Assembly (NCBI GenBank): GCA_029260715.1
Contig: JAJDCS010000010.1
Location: 1-64,000, forward strand
Reading direction: 5' to 3'
DNA from: Phycisphaeraceae bacterium
GTDB lineage: Bacteria > Planctomycetota > Phycisphaerae > Phycisphaerales > Phycisphaeraceae
DNA: 64,000 nt
Of the stretch, positions 1 through 9,821 are shown in pieces. The notes under the pieces are model-generated. The model saw only the letters and a program-made list of their open reading frames with translations. It made no database searches and was not told the DNA's origin. Position 1 is the stretch's first letter. Every line of letters starts with the position of its first letter. Both the position numbers and the translations under genes were made by a program.

Positions 1-3000
1 GATCCGGATGATATCCGTGTCTACCACCGACATCGTCCCGTTGACCGTGATGCCCGTCGTCGTGTTGAAGTTCTGCGTCATACGCAGGAAGTCCGCGCCG
101 TCCAGAACCAAGGAGCCATCCACCACGATCCGGCGGCTAGCTAGCAGATCGACCTGTACGCCATCCAAAACCGTTAATGTCACCCCATCTGCGATCTTTA
201 GATCCCCAACAATTCTGTACGGCGCACGCGTGTCCGCCCAGACCATGTCGCGGTCGATGGTGCCGGAGAAGTCCCCAGCTAACGTGCCTTGGATCACGGT
301 GAAGCGGTTCGTGATCGGCGGGGTCTGCATGAAGTTGCCAGCCGCGTCGGACAGAGCCGTGGTCTCGATGATCAGGTCGTATTCGCCTGCAGCGAGCTCG
401 TTGTATGTGATTTGAACGCTTTGGCCTTCGCCGCGGACCTGAAAGTCGACGGGGGGCACAGAGATGCCGGGGTTATCGACCCGTACCAAGCGGATGTTGT
501 TTGTGGTGAGGGTGCTGGCGTCCATAGTCTCTGAAAAACTAACGCGGATCGCCCGGAGTTCCTCGCTGCCACGGAATGCCCCGTCCGTGGGCGTGACGTC
601 GATGATCTCAGGAGCGGTCATGTCCTCCACCAACTCGACCAAAATCGGGGCGGACGTGGTGGTGTTGCCGCCGGTATCGGTGGCGCGGACCTCGATGGTG
701 AAAATGTCCGCGCCGGTTCCAATAGCCGGGGTCAATAGGGAAAGATCCCACGGGAACGACACGTCGTTGCGCACCACCTGCCCATTGACGAGCAACTCGA
801 CATTGCGGACCTGGCCGCGCTCGTCACCGGCTTGAAAATCGTCCGCGATATCTGCAAAGACCTGAACAAATTTACCTTCCTCGACTTGTACACCCGAGGC
901 AACATCATCAATGTCGAGATCGTCGATATCAATCGTAACGGTGGGAGCTACGCCTTGGGTATCAAAAGGCAGGTAGTTGATGATCTGTAGCCCTGCGGTA
1001 TCGTCCGCGACAAAGCCGATCCCGCCCGCCACGGCCACCGACCGGGCGGTGCCGGGCGTTGGGATTTCTGTGATCAGGTCGTACGTCACGTCGTCCATAC
1101 GGGCGTTGTGGAGTTGCAACCCGCGGAACCCGCCAGCGACCAACGCAAGCCCAGAACCGTTGGTCACGGTTTTAAAATTGCCCGCTTGCTCATTCGGCGT
1201 ATCAACGCCTGAAATCTCAAACGGGGCGTCAACGTCGGTCACGTCAAACGTGGCGTATCCGCCTCGTAGGTTCTGAGCGGTGACGGTGGTATTTTCAATA
1301 CCATTGGAGACATACGCAATCCCATTGCCCACAAACACCTGATGCGCAGCTGTGGGAACATCAACGGATGCCCCAAACCGCATGATCGCCCCGCTAATAT
1401 CGATCGCGTGTAGCTTGCTGCCTGCAGTTACCGCTACGAGGGTCGAGCCTTCCCTGGCGATGCCGTTGATCGTGTTGTTGCCGGGCAACGCAAGAACTTG
1501 GATTAGATCGCTAGTGAGCAGGTCGTACGCGCGCAGTTCCGCGCCCACAGCGGTGTACGCCAACCCTTCAAACACCTCGACCTGTCCGGTGTTGATCGCG
1601 ATAGTGTCGATCACGTCCGGCATGATCGGGTCGGACACATCAACTAGGTGTAGCCCGCCGCTGTTCGACGCCACTGCGGCGATCTGTAGGCGTGAATCAA
1701 CAGCCACGTCCGTGGCGTCACCGGCGAGTTGCTTCTGGCTCAGCACAGCCGGGCTGTTGAATTGCGATACGTCGACCACAGCAAGCCCGTGTGACCCGGT
1801 CGCCACATACGCGGTGAGTTGACCGGTATTCTCCGTGTCCCCTTCAATAACAACTTCATTTGCCTGCCCGTTGAGTGGTAGGCCGGCGATGATGCCGGTG
1901 GGGAAGCCGCGGTTGTCGAGTGGATCGAGGCCTTGAGAAATTTCGCTTGAGTCACTGATGCCGTCACCATCGGTATCCGAATTATCAGGAAAAGTCCCAA
2001 TCGCGATCTCGCCGACATCGGGCAGACCGTCCAGGTCCGTATCGATGCCACCGAATGTAGACAGTGGCAGTGAGACCAGATCGACCTGACCAGACGGACC
2101 GGAACGCCCTGCGACGCTTAAACTCCTGTTCGTCGACGGGCTGTAGATGTACAGTTCGAAGTCAGAATTACTCGGCAGAGTCTCGGTGAACCCCTGATCG
2201 GGCTGCGCTGTTCCCGCAATCTCGAATCCGTTGACGAAGTAGCGATAGTACATCGTGCCATCACCGCCGAACCCGGTGGAGCTCGACAGAGGGACATCGA
2301 CGATATTCTCGGGAGCAGCGCCGACGTTTGCCTGCTGGCTGGAGACGCCGAAGGACTGGCCGGACGTCAACAGACTGAGGAGGTTGCCGAAGAAAGACTG
2401 ACCCGACGGCGACGTCCCGTCGGCACAACGAACAAACAGTTCAGCCATGCCGGTGAATGTTGACTCGGCAAACCCGGAGGCCGTCGCCAGGATCCCGCCA
2501 TAGAAATCGATGGGTGAGTCGAACGGGAGGTTGAACGTCGTGTCGATGAATTCGATCGTCGTATCGAGAAGGTCAATATCGAAGCTGTAGTCATCGCAGA
2601 GGATATCCCCCACAAGCGGGAGTAGGCAGATCGGGCCGCTTATCTTGATTGACGCCGAGGCCTCCAGTTCCGCTTCAAGCTCCCCGGTGACGGCTACTTC
2701 GCTGCTGCCCTCAGTTCCCTTAATCGTTGCTTCCAGCTCCCCCGACCCTTCGATACGGGCCTTCGCCTCAAGCTCGGCGATTTTCCAATTCCATTCAGGG
2801 ATCGGGAATGAGAACGGATTCAGGACCTCGAAGGAGAACTCTTTGTCGAACGTGATCGGCTTCTCGGGGAAACTCTTCTCTCCAGAGAACTTCAGCGGGT
2901 TCTCGATCAGGTCGAGGAAGTCATTGCTCGACGGCTGCGGTTCGTTGTCTTGGATCGACACGATCGCGACGTTTGCGTCCCGGTCGATGACCTGGCTTCC

Positions 3001-6000
3001 CAAGGTCACTAACGTGAGCGCGGCCTTGATCGTCTCGGACTCACCCGATTCGGCGAGCATGTCGTCAACAGCCGCCAACGAAATCGAGCCCATCACCTGG
3101 CCGGCGGGGATGAAGATCTGCGAACTGCTGGCGGTGTAATCCGGCCCCTGATCCGCGGTACCGGAGAACACGAAATCCAGGAGCACGTCTTCAGTCAGCG
3201 GCGCCGAAAGAGTCGCGTTCAACGACGCGACACCGCCCGACTCGGAGATTGTTCCGGTGTCAACACCGAACGACAGAGTTACACCGGGGTTCGGCGAGAT
3301 GTCCGTGCTCACGTGATCGAAGACCCGCTCCTTGACGGCGCGATGGCCCAACCTGTTAGGATGGAAGCTCCCTTTGGTGGTGAGCGTGCTGATCTGAAAC
3401 GGATCCTGGATGATGCCGCCCAGGAATGTCTTCAACGGACCTTGGGCTCTCGCAGAGTCTGTGGCGGTGTTGATCCATCGGGCTGTGTCCTGGTTGATAA
3501 TGTTCCCGTTGGCGTCAAATGGATCGTCCCCGTTGTACCCGTGGCCAAGATACGCGTCCGCAATGCCGTCAACGTACTGCCAACCAAAACTGGTCGCGGC
3601 CTGGACGACCCTTGCGTTAAGCGGATTAATGACGTTGCTGATAACCCAAGTGATTTCCTCGGCGCTAGCTTCCAGATCGATTCCGAACAGCAAATCCCCG
3701 ATGATGTCTGGAACCACATCGCCCCCCACGTCGGTAGATTGCACGACGGAACCATTCACGACTTCCGTCAGTGGGTTGGGGTATTCGGTGATGTAGATGT
3801 TGCTGGGCCTGCCGCCAAGCAGTGAGTTGAACCGCCTATTCAGATCATCGTAGTCGTCCAGATTGGGATCGGTGTTGTCAAACAGGTTGTTCAACCCCAC
3901 CGTTGTGGTGTCGAATTGTGCCTTCACCTCCTCGATCAGTTGTGGTGGCAGGATCGAAGTGAGACCCAATGAGACGGTCGTGAGGAACGCATCGATCGCT
4001 GCCGGGTTGCCGGTGTCGACATAGTCCTTGAGATGGGCCAGAGCGACTTGATGAAGTACGGGACCAAGATATTCGGGAGCGGCGAGAATCAGGCCAACAA
4101 TGATACTCGCGAAGCCGATGTCGTTGCCTCCGACCGAGGTCACCATCACGTCGATGTTCCGATCCTGGACGATGGCGTCGATCTGATCGAGTTGCGGAAG
4201 CATTGGATTGTTCTCGTCGTACCCCTCCTCGTTCCCAATCCCAGCAAATGAGCCGAGGACCCCCTCGCTGATTTCACCTCCGGATGCGGAGACAAAGACG
4301 AACGTGACCGACGTGTGCGGATCCTGTTGCTCCAGCTGGAGGGCGAGTTGGGCCGAAGCCGCCCACGAGGAACGATGGGAGATGGTGTGTTGTCTGTTCC
4401 GCTCATCGAGACCGGAGTTGGCATCGTCAGCGGCCGCCCATTCAGCGGGCTTCAGGTTCGTGCGGGGAACTTCCGGAACGCCCTCACCTGACGAATATGA
4501 ATCTCCGATCGCAACGACCAAGATGTCCTGCACAAGAACTGTCTCGGTGACCTGCTCGACTTCCCCACCCCGAATCGCTGTCAGCGTCACATTGTAAGAC
4601 CCCTGAGGCATGGATGCGGTGAATTCACCCGGCGAACCCGGAACTGCAGTAGGGCCAGGCAGTGGTGCTCCACTGGCATTTGTAATTGTGAATGCGATGG
4701 AACTGGGCACCGCCCCGTCGCTCATCCTGTACTGACTCGCGTTGAAGAACACAGGGAAAACGCCAGGATTGGCGTACTCCGACGTGTTGGGCATGGGGAT
4801 CCTGCCGTCCGCATCGGCGACAACTCGCTCACCCATACGCCAGGAAAAAGTATCCTCTGGGAACGAGGCGGTGCTGGGAGAAACAGGTAGGTGGATCTGG
4901 TCGTACAGATTCGGCGGCGCTAAATCACCGCTCAGGTCTCCAATCTTCGCTTCGAAATCGTATCCAACGGTCAGCGGTACAAAGCTGCCGGTGAATCGGA
5001 TGCCCGCTTCAAGTATCGTGCAATCGGGAGGAATGTAAGGGGTAACCGTGCCCGACGATCCCGGCTGAGGAGCAATAAATCGCCACCCGATTGTCTGCAC
5101 ACCGGTATCTGAAACAAGTACAGAGCCATCGTCACTGACTGTCATTGTGCTTGTGGGCACCCACTCACCGGCGTCATGATCGAACGAATAAATAAACCTT
5201 CTTTCGCCCGGCGCTAAACCGTCTACGTTCGGGTAGACGATCCGTGCTGGTACATCGAAGTTTTCCGCGCCGCCAGCTTCCACGCTGAACACGATCTTCG
5301 GGTCCAATCCCTCGGGCAACGGCACGGGGATACGCTCCTTGTCAAGTGAAAAAACCCGCACTTCGGTGGCGGGTGTGCCGTCATCAAAGAACAGCGAGTC
5401 CGCGGGGATTTCGACGCGTAGCTGCTCCCAAACGGAGCGGTCAACGTCGGGGGTGATTTCTGCAAGTTGATCCAAGGCGGTCTGGCTGAACCCGGCGGTG
5501 GTTTGCTGGCCCGCAACGACCGGGACAATCTCCGCTTCGCTGATTAGTGGCAGGTAGACATCAAACGGCTGGCCGTTCATCTCTAGCGGTACTGCGTGCC
5601 CGGCGACGCTGTGGAACGGCTTGGTCACACGCCCGTAGAAGAACCCGTCGGGGGCGTTGGTGGCTGTCTTGCCGTTGATATCCACGAAGAATTCCGGGGC
5701 AGGCACATTGTTTAGCGTGAAGGCCCCGGTGGCGTCGGTGACCGCGGTGATGTTGGGCATGCCCTCGACGGTGAGCATGGCCCCGACGATGGGGATGTTC
5801 GACCCGTCGGGGTTGGTCTGGTGCGAATCGAAAATAAACCCGGAAACCGAGGTGCCCTGGATGCTGGTACCGGCTACGGTGGTGAACTGCACATTCCGCA
5901 GCCCGCCGGGGATGTTGTCGCCGTCGGCGTCCAACGCAAAGCCGTCTCTGCCCATGATCTGGTCGCCATCAACAACCAGCCGAACACGCGTGGACGCGGG

Positions 6001-7725
6001 CAGCAAGTCGTTGAGGAACAACCTTGCAGTTAGTTCGTTACTGGATACGCGGATAGTGCCGGGCAAAATCTGGCCGTTGGCGATGGCGTGGAATGATTGA
6101 TCGGTGACCGTGCTCGGGTCGATCCGGTCATCAAAGTGGACCACCAGTTCACGCTTGAGGCGGACCAGCGTTTCACTATTTGCTGGGGCAACCTTTTCGA
6201 TGCCTGTAGGGTCGATCACGGTCAACGCGAACGGCGCAATGACACCTAATGGATTTCCCGCCACGTCAGTGACCCCGGCGTCAACGCTTAGCAGGTAGTC
6301 CTGGTCTGCTAGGGTCTCTGTGAGGTTGATCCGTGTGGTTTGGTCGCCGACGCGATCAACTGACGCAATGGCGACGGCCTGCCCGTCATTCGGCCCACCG
6401 TCCACAGTGAGGCTGTAGCTTGCCGGGTCAAACGCATTGTCGCCCATGGGTTCGTCGAAGTTCACGAGCAGGAACGCTGAGGTTTGGCTCAGCAAGCCGG
6501 TGGGGGCCGACTCAATCGTCGGGCCGGTTGTGTCGAGCGTGAAGGAAAGGTTGCTGTTGGCGATGACTAGGTTCGTGTCGTCCCTGGCTTGCAGTTTTAG
6601 GGTGTGCACGCCGTCACCCAAAACGCCAAACAGAGACTCCAACTTAGCGCGGTCAAAAATAAATTCACCGGATGCGTTTAGATCAACGGTGACCTCGACC
6701 AAACCGCCGTCGTTCAACTCCATGAACAGCCGGTCGGATGCTCCGCCCGAGGCAAGCCTGCCCACAATGGCAGGGTTAGCAGTGATCCGGTCGCTGTTTG
6801 TTTGTAAGCCTGGCGCGGTGTCATTGAAAAGCTTGGCGGTGATAGTGGGGAGTGTGGGGTCACTTTGAGGCAGGGTGTCGAACAGGTTTGCTTGCCAAGT
6901 CAATAAATCCAGGCCGTTTACAGTATTGTCCTGATTGAAGTCGGCGGACAGCCCGACGCCGGTGTTGAACAAGCTGGACTGCCAACTCAGTAGATCGAAG
7001 CCGTTGACGGTCCCATCTTGATTGGCATCAGCCAACTTGACATTAAAGCGGAACTCGAAGTAACCGCCAGCAGTGCTATCGCCTGAAGCGAAAACACTGC
7101 TGGAAGGGTCGGAGGTATTGGTAGGGTTGTCCCATTCGCCATCCAAGGCGTTACCCTCAAGGTCTTGAACAGAGGGTGACAGGTCTAGCATAACCCGATC
7201 GCTAGTAATGGGTTGATCAAGTGTCCATGTACCTGTCAAACTTGACCCGTCGTAGCTAAAGCCGGAGATGGAATACACCGGCACTGTTGTGCCACGGACA
7301 ACAAGGTCGTCCTCGGCAACCAGCACATCCTCACTAAATTTGATGATGACCTGATTGATGTTGCTGCGGTTGATGGGCAGCAGTTGATCGCCATTCCCGG
7401 TTGGAATGGAAAGACCCAGGCCGTTGACTGGGTCGACTTGGTTAAGAATTTGCGTTGACCATGCCGATGAGCGAAGCAGGACTTCAACCACTTGTGGGAC
7501 CAGTCCTTCCGCTGCCACGGGGGTGTACAACGGCTGAGGCTCGTCCCAGGCGCTCGGGCTGGTGCTAAGCAACACGCGCGGCTCTAAGTGCTCCAGTGCG
7601 AATCCCGTTGGCAACCGAAGAAATCTTTGTTTTTCTTGAGTTGCGTGATGCCGTGCGCGTTCACGCACAATCAGCTTGCGGTATTGGCCTTCAAGGATTT
7701 TGTACGCCCTGGAACATAGCGACAT
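1..7725 (-). CDS. LEPRxLL giant multidomain surface protein with embedded SGNH/GDSL hydrolase domain (3' end outside window)
   Basis: Open from an ATG at 7725 (AAGGAGG six bases upstream) to the window edge, 2575 codons with no stop seen in the stretches I translated. The LEPRVLLS motif is at residues 47-54. Residues about 77-290 are a module ending in two dockerin-like repeats (DANQDGTVNGFDLL and DFNQDNTVNGLDLL). Ig-like/SwmB-type domains follow (about 290-600), then a carboxypeptidase-regulatory-like fold (about 620-680). An SGNH hydrolase lies at about 1065-1475: block I GDSYSSGEG at 1074-1082, block III GGNDIGF, and a block V-like SFHPNRLGH with His at 1455. GDSYSSGE resembles SEST/secreted lipase-type esterases. 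After it come a Calx-beta-like segment, a TSP3-like calcium repeat (about 1894-1934), LVIVD-type repeats (about 1966-2150) and another Ig-like domain. It is probably secreted or on the cell surface. The esterase substrate cannot be told from sequence. The C-terminus is missing only because the window ends. Confidence 0.9.
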   Translation of the reverse strand, partial: MSLCSRAYKILEGQYRKLIVRERARHHATQEKQRFLRLPTGFALEHLEPRVLLSTSPSAWDEPQPLYTPVAAEGLVPQVVEVLLRSSAWSTQILNQVDPVNGLGLSIPTGNGDQLLPINRSNINQVIIKFSEDVLVAEDDLVVRGTTVPVYSISGFSYDGSSLTGTWTLDQPITSDRVMLDLSPSVQDLEGNALDGEWDNPTNTSDPSSSVFASGDSTAGGYFEFRFNVKLADANQDGTVNGFDLLSWQSSLFNTGVGLSADFNQDNTVNGLDLLTWQANLFDTLPQSDPTLPTITAKLFNDTAPGLQTNSDRITANPAIVGRLASGGASDRLFMELNDGGLVEVTVDLNASGEFIFDRAKLESLFGVLGDGVHTLKLQARDDTNLVIANSNLSFTLDTTGPTIESAPTGLLSQTSAFLLVNFDEPMGDNAFDPASYSLTVDGGPNDGQAVAIASVDRVGDQTTRINLTETLADQDYLLSVDAGVTDVAGNPLGVIAPFALTVIDPTGIEKVAPANSETLVRLKRELVVHFDDRIDPSTVTDQSFHAIANGQILPGTIRVSSNELTARLFLNDLLPASTRVRLVVDGDQIMGRDGFALDADGDNIPGGLRNVQFTTVAGTSIQGTSVSGFIFDSHQTNPDGSNIPIVGAMLTVEGMPNITAVTDATGAFTLNNVPAPEFFVDINGKTATNAPDGFFYGRVTKPFHSVAGHAVPLEMNGQPFDVYLPLISEAEIVPVVAGQQTTAGFSQTALDQLAEITPDVDRSVWEQLRVEIPADSLFFDDGTPATEVRVFSLDKERIPVPLPEGLDPKIVFSVEAGGAENFDVPARIVYPNVDGLAPGERRFIYSFDHDAGEWVPTSTMTVSDDGSVLVSDTGVQTIGWRFIAPQPGSSGTVTPYIPPDCTILEAGIRFTGSFVPLTVGYDFEAKIGDLSGDLAPPNLYDQIHLPVSPSTASFPEDTFSWRMGERVVADADGRIPMPNTSEYANPGVFPVFFNASQYRMSDGAVPSSIAFTITNASGAPLPGPTAVPGSPGEFTASMPQGSYNVTLTAIRGGEVEQVTETVLVQDILVVAIGDSYSSGEGVPEVPRTNLKPAEWAAADDANSGLDERNRQHTISHRSSWAASAQLALQLEQQDPHTSVTFVFVSASGGEISEGVLGSFAGIGNEEGYDENNPMLPQLDQIDAIVQDRNIDVMVTSVGGNDIGFASIIVGLILAAPEYLGPVLHQVALAHLKDYVDTGNPAAIDAFLTTVSLGLTSILPPQLIEEVKAQFDTTTVGLNNLFDNTDPNLDDYDDLNRRFNSLLGGRPSNIYITEYPNPLTEVVNGSVVQSTDVGGDVVPDIIGDLLFGIDLEASAEEITWVISNVINPLNARVVQAATSFGWQYVDGIADAYLGHGYNGDDPFDANGNIINQDTARWINTATDSARAQGPLKTFLGGIIQDPFQISTLTTKGSFHPNRLGHRAVKERVFDHVSTDISPNPGVTLSFGVDTGTISESGGVASLNATLSAPLTEDVLLDFVFSGTADQGPDYTASSSQIFIPAGQVMGSISLAAVDDMLAESGESETIKAALTLVTLGSQVIDRDANVAIVSIQDNEPQPSSNDFLDLIENPLKFSGEKSFPEKPITFDKEFSFEVLNPFSFPIPEWNWKIAELEAKARIEGSGELEATIKGTEGSSEVAVTGELEAELEASASIKISGPICLLPLVGDILCDDYSFDIDLLDTTIEFIDTTFNLPFDSPIDFYGGILATASGFAESTFTGMAELFVRCADGTSPSGQSFFGNLLSLLTSGQSFGVSSQQANVGAAPENIVDVPLSSSTGFGGDGTMYYRYFVNGFEIAGTAQPDQGFTETLPSNSDFELYIYSPSTNRSLSVAGRSGPSGQVDLVSLPLSTFGGIDTDLDGLPDVGEIAIGTFPDNSDTDGDGISDSSEISQGLDPLDNRGFPTGIIAGLPLNGQANEVVIEGDTENTGQLTAYVATGSHGLAVVDVSQFNSPAVLSQKQLAGDATDVAVDSRLQIAAVASNSGGLHLVDVSDPIMPDVIDTIAINTGQVEVFEGLAYTAVGAELRAYDLLTSDLIQVLALPGNNTINGIAREGSTLVAVTAGSKLHAIDISGAIMRFGASVDVPTAAHQVFVGNGIAYVSNGIENTTVTAQNLRGGYATFDVTDVDAPFEISGVDTPNEQAGNFKTVTNGSGLALVAGGFRGLQLHNARMDDVTYDLITEIPTPGTARSVAVAGGIGFVADDTAGLQIINYLPFDTQGVAPTVTIDIDDLDIDDVASGVQVEEGKFVQVFADIADDFQAGDERGQVRNVELLVNGQVVRNDVSFPWDLSLLTPAIGTGADIFTIEVRATDTGGNTTTSAPILVELVEDMTAPEIIDVTPTDGAFRGSEELRAIRVSFSETMDASTLTTNNIRLVRVDNPGISVPPVDFQVRGEGQSVQITYNELAAGEYDLIIETTALSDAAGNFMQTPPITNRFTVIQGTLAGDFSGTIDRDMVWADTRAPYRIVGDLKIADGVTLTVLDGVQVDLLASRRIVVDGSLVLDGADFLRMTQNFNTTTGITVNGTMSVVDTDIIRI

Positions 7726-7877
7726 GCGTGGCCTCCTTAACATGCTGTTCGCCTCTAGATATTGAAGCGAACATTAGATGTATACGAAGAACGTCTTTCT
7801 GAATCCCCAGGGGGGAAGTGCTTAATGCGAACCGAACGGCAACGCAATATAGCCCAAGTTTCAGAAAGGTACAAGAG

Positions 7878-7895
7878 TCCTAATAATAATTAGGA
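7878..7895. promoter_or_regulatory. Perfect AT-rich inverted repeat upstream of the partial giant gene
   Basis: TCCTAAT/ATTAGGA arms of 7 bp around a 4-base AATA spacer, about 150 bp upstream of the ATG at 7725. It could be an operator or a small hairpin in the leader. No function can be assigned. Confidence 0.35.
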
Positions 7896-7904
7896 TAAAT
7901 TGTA

Positions 7905-7942
7905 AGCAGCGGTCCAGCGAAATTATGCGCGGCGTTGGATGG
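7905..7942. repeat. Direct repeat copy 1 flanking the IS relic
   Basis: A 38-bp sequence that recurs in the same orientation at 8179-8216. By eye, 31 of 38 positions match without gaps. The two copies bracket the degenerate transposase tail. They could be an older duplicated target or part of a further IS fragment. Confidence 0.6.
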
Positions 7943-7948
7943 CTGACC

Positions 7949-8162
7949 GAAGCCATCCCAGTCCGTTGGTGAGGAGAGGTAGAACCATCGTTTGCAATTG
8001 CTCGCAATTATTTAGGTGGTGATTCACACCTGCCGGTGATCTAGATCGATGCTACGCTCCTTCCTCGCTTGGCGGCATGATCCGGAACTTGATCTTTGAA
8101 AAGCGAATCACAGCGAGGCGAAATTTTGGAAGAGTCTGTGCGCAGACGAGAATGAAAGGTGA
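7949..8162 (+). pseudogene. Degenerate 3' end of a transposase gene plus IS tail, inverted relative to the intact copy
   Basis: These 214 bp are an ungapped, diverged inverted copy (roughly three quarters identical by eye) of 8269-8482, the 3' end of the intact transposase gene and its downstream IS tail. Read on the plus strand, 7949-8080 encodes EAIPVRW, stop, GEVEPSF, a divergent stretch, YLGGD, SHLPVI, stop, then a PRLAA end, matching the last 43 codons of the intact enzyme with two in-frame stops. The final 15 bases (GAGAATGAAAGGTGA) are identical in both copies and may mark the element's outer end. The 5' portion of this copy is gone. Confidence 0.8.
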
Positions 8163-8178
8163 AACTTTATGTCGCCTT

Positions 8179-8216
8179 AGTAGCGGGCCAGCGAGACTGT
8201 GCGCGGTGTTAGATGG
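8179..8216. repeat. Direct repeat copy 2 flanking the IS relic
   Basis: Second copy of the 38-bp repeat at 7905-7942, starting 16 bases after the end of the IS relic. The 52 bases between this repeat and the intact element (8217-8268) show no recognisable feature. Confidence 0.6.
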
Positions 8217-8350
8217 CGGTTTAGGGACGGTTTTCAAATTTTCAGCTTCTTTAAGGAGGCATTGGGACTCACCTTTCATTCTCGTCTGCGCGCGGATTCT
8301 TCCGGTTTGTCGCCTCATCGTGACTCACTTTTCAAAGAACAAACTCCGGA

Positions 8351-9592
8351 TCACGCCGCCAAGCGTGGCCGGAACGCTGCGTCGATCTTGATCACCGGCA
8401 AGTGCGGATCGCCGCCCAAATAATCACAATCAACCTTGAACGATGGCTCTACTTCTCCTCGCCAGCGGACTGGGATGGCTTCCGAGAAGCGGTGCCCGGT
8501 CCCCGCTTCACTCGGTGTCAGAATCCCAAGAGACGTATGCGGACGGTGCCGGTTGTACCACTCTCGATACAGATTCAATTGCCGCTGAATCGATCGCGTG
8601 GGTAGCACCATCAACGACAACCGCTGCCATAGTTTTAGTGTCCGGAAGATCCGCTCAACCTTCGTGTTGATTTGCCACGAACCGACTCGGCCTTGGACAA
8701 GCTTCACGCCAAGGTGACTGAGTCGGTCTTCAAATACCTTTTGGAACTGGCACCCGTGATCAGTAATCAAGAATCGGGGCTTGCCTTCACCCTTAATAGA
8801 GTGGGTAAACAACCGGATCATCTGATCCGTCGTCGGTGCGGTTCGGTATACCTTCAGCGCGATCAGACGCCTTGAAAAACCATCTACAATTGCGGCGATG
8901 CGTAGGTGAAGCCAGAGGAACCGAACGCTGGTTAAGTCCAAATGCCAGACACGATTCGGTTGCTTTGGGTTCATCAGATGGATGGCCCGCATCGAAATAA
9001 ACTCATCGAAATGAGGCTTCTTCCCTTTGGGCTTAGTCGGCAGCGGCTCATTAAGGATACGACGTACCGTCGAGCGGCTGATCCGGACACCGGCTCTTAG
9101 GATATGTGTCGCGATGGTCCGGGCGCCGAACTCACGCTCCGGGCACAGGCGCCGCAACTCATGAACCAACCAACGTACACCCTCGTGATACTTGTTCCAC
9201 GGTGGTTGGCCCAGCAAACATCTCCCACGTTTCTTATTCTTTAGCGCTTTGATCCAGGACCGGATCGTGTTGGGGTGGATCACAAACCGGTTGGCCGTTT
9301 GCTTAGCGGACCAACCTCTCAACCGCATGATCTGGAGGATCTCGGCCCGCTGCTCTGGGGAGTACTGCGGCCGACGATGCGGTTCCAAGCGAGTGCGATG
9401 GGCACGAAATATTCCCAACTCTCGATCAAGCATCCTCGCTTCCCAATGAGTATGGTCGCGACGCGCCATCATACGCAGCACCGGTGATGGACAGGAGGCT
9501 GCACGGGCCCGCGCGATCATATAAGCTCGGCTAAACAGGGTAGCCACAGCATCAACGATTTGCCATAATGGGGTCGATGGAGGTTTTGACAT
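8351..9592 (-). CDS. DDE (integrase-core) transposase
   Basis: 413 residues. An N-terminal helix-turn-helix (about 77-118, with SAKQTANRFVIHPNTIRSW as recognition region) binds element DNA. A second HTH-like segment follows at about 155-180. The rve-type catalytic core has the expected acidic triad: D219 in HLDLTS, D278 in ITDHG and E313 in KVERIFR, with 34 residues between the second Asp and the Glu. The C-terminal WYNRHRPHTSLG block is typical of IS3/IS481-like integrase-core transposases. The exact IS family is not certain. The ATG start is supported by GGAG five bases upstream. The gene appears intact, so the enzyme may still be active. Confidence 0.93.
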   Translation of the reverse strand: MSKPPSTPLWQIVDAVATLFSRAYMIARARAASCPSPVLRMMARRDHTHWEARMLDRELGIFRAHRTRLEPHRRPQYSPEQRAEILQIMRLRGWSAKQTANRFVIHPNTIRSWIKALKNKKRGRCLLGQPPWNKYHEGVRWLVHELRRLCPEREFGARTIATHILRAGVRISRSTVRRILNEPLPTKPKGKKPHFDEFISMRAIHLMNPKQPNRVWHLDLTSVRFLWLHLRIAAIVDGFSRRLIALKVYRTAPTTDQMIRLFTHSIKGEGKPRFLITDHGCQFQKVFEDRLSHLGVKLVQGRVGSWQINTKVERIFRTLKLWQRLSLMVLPTRSIQRQLNLYREWYNRHRPHTSLGILTPSEAGTGHRFSEAIPVRWRGEVEPSFKVDCDYLGGDPHLPVIKIDAAFRPRLAA

Positions 9593-9637
9593 GCGATCTC
9601 CGATGACGTGTCAGGGTTCAACGGGCATGACAGCACT

Positions 9638-9662
9638 CAAGTATTTTAACAGAAAATACTTG
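9638..9662. promoter_or_regulatory. Perfect 10-bp inverted repeat upstream of the transposase gene
   Basis: CAAGTATTTT and AAAATACTTG arms around a 5-base AACAG loop, 46 bases upstream of the transposase ATG and about 160 bases past the stop codon of the 5194-residue gene. It could be a transposase operator, an IS subterminal site or a weak AT-rich terminator of the giant gene. The rest of 9593-9821 shows no other clear feature. Confidence 0.45.
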
Positions 9663-9821
9663 CGCTACAATCAAAAGTGCCTGTCACTGACACACCGGAC
9701 ACCGGTAACAATCCCCTGGACCACCTGGTAGAAGCGGAAACCAACAGCCGGACTACTCCGATCGTTGGGTATATCAAGGTTAGCCTATCGCGTAGGGGGT
9801 ATTCATCCACGAGTAAACCAA

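Larger units (their letters stand above)
8269..9690 (-). mobile_element. IS-like element with DDE transposase (ends approximate)
   Basis: The transposase-distal end is set at 8269 because homology with the inverted relic stops there at TCACCTTTCATTCTC. The other end is uncertain. A GTGTCAG...CTGACAC inverted pair occurs around 9609 and 9690, but I could not match it to the distal end, so terminal inverted repeats are not established. The element lies between two giant surface-protein genes without visibly disrupting either. Confidence 0.55.

Noticed and set aside
1-7725. Several short plus- and minus-strand open frames as separate genes
   Set aside because: All lie in other frames than the single continuous LEPRxLL frame, whose domain order is coherent throughout.
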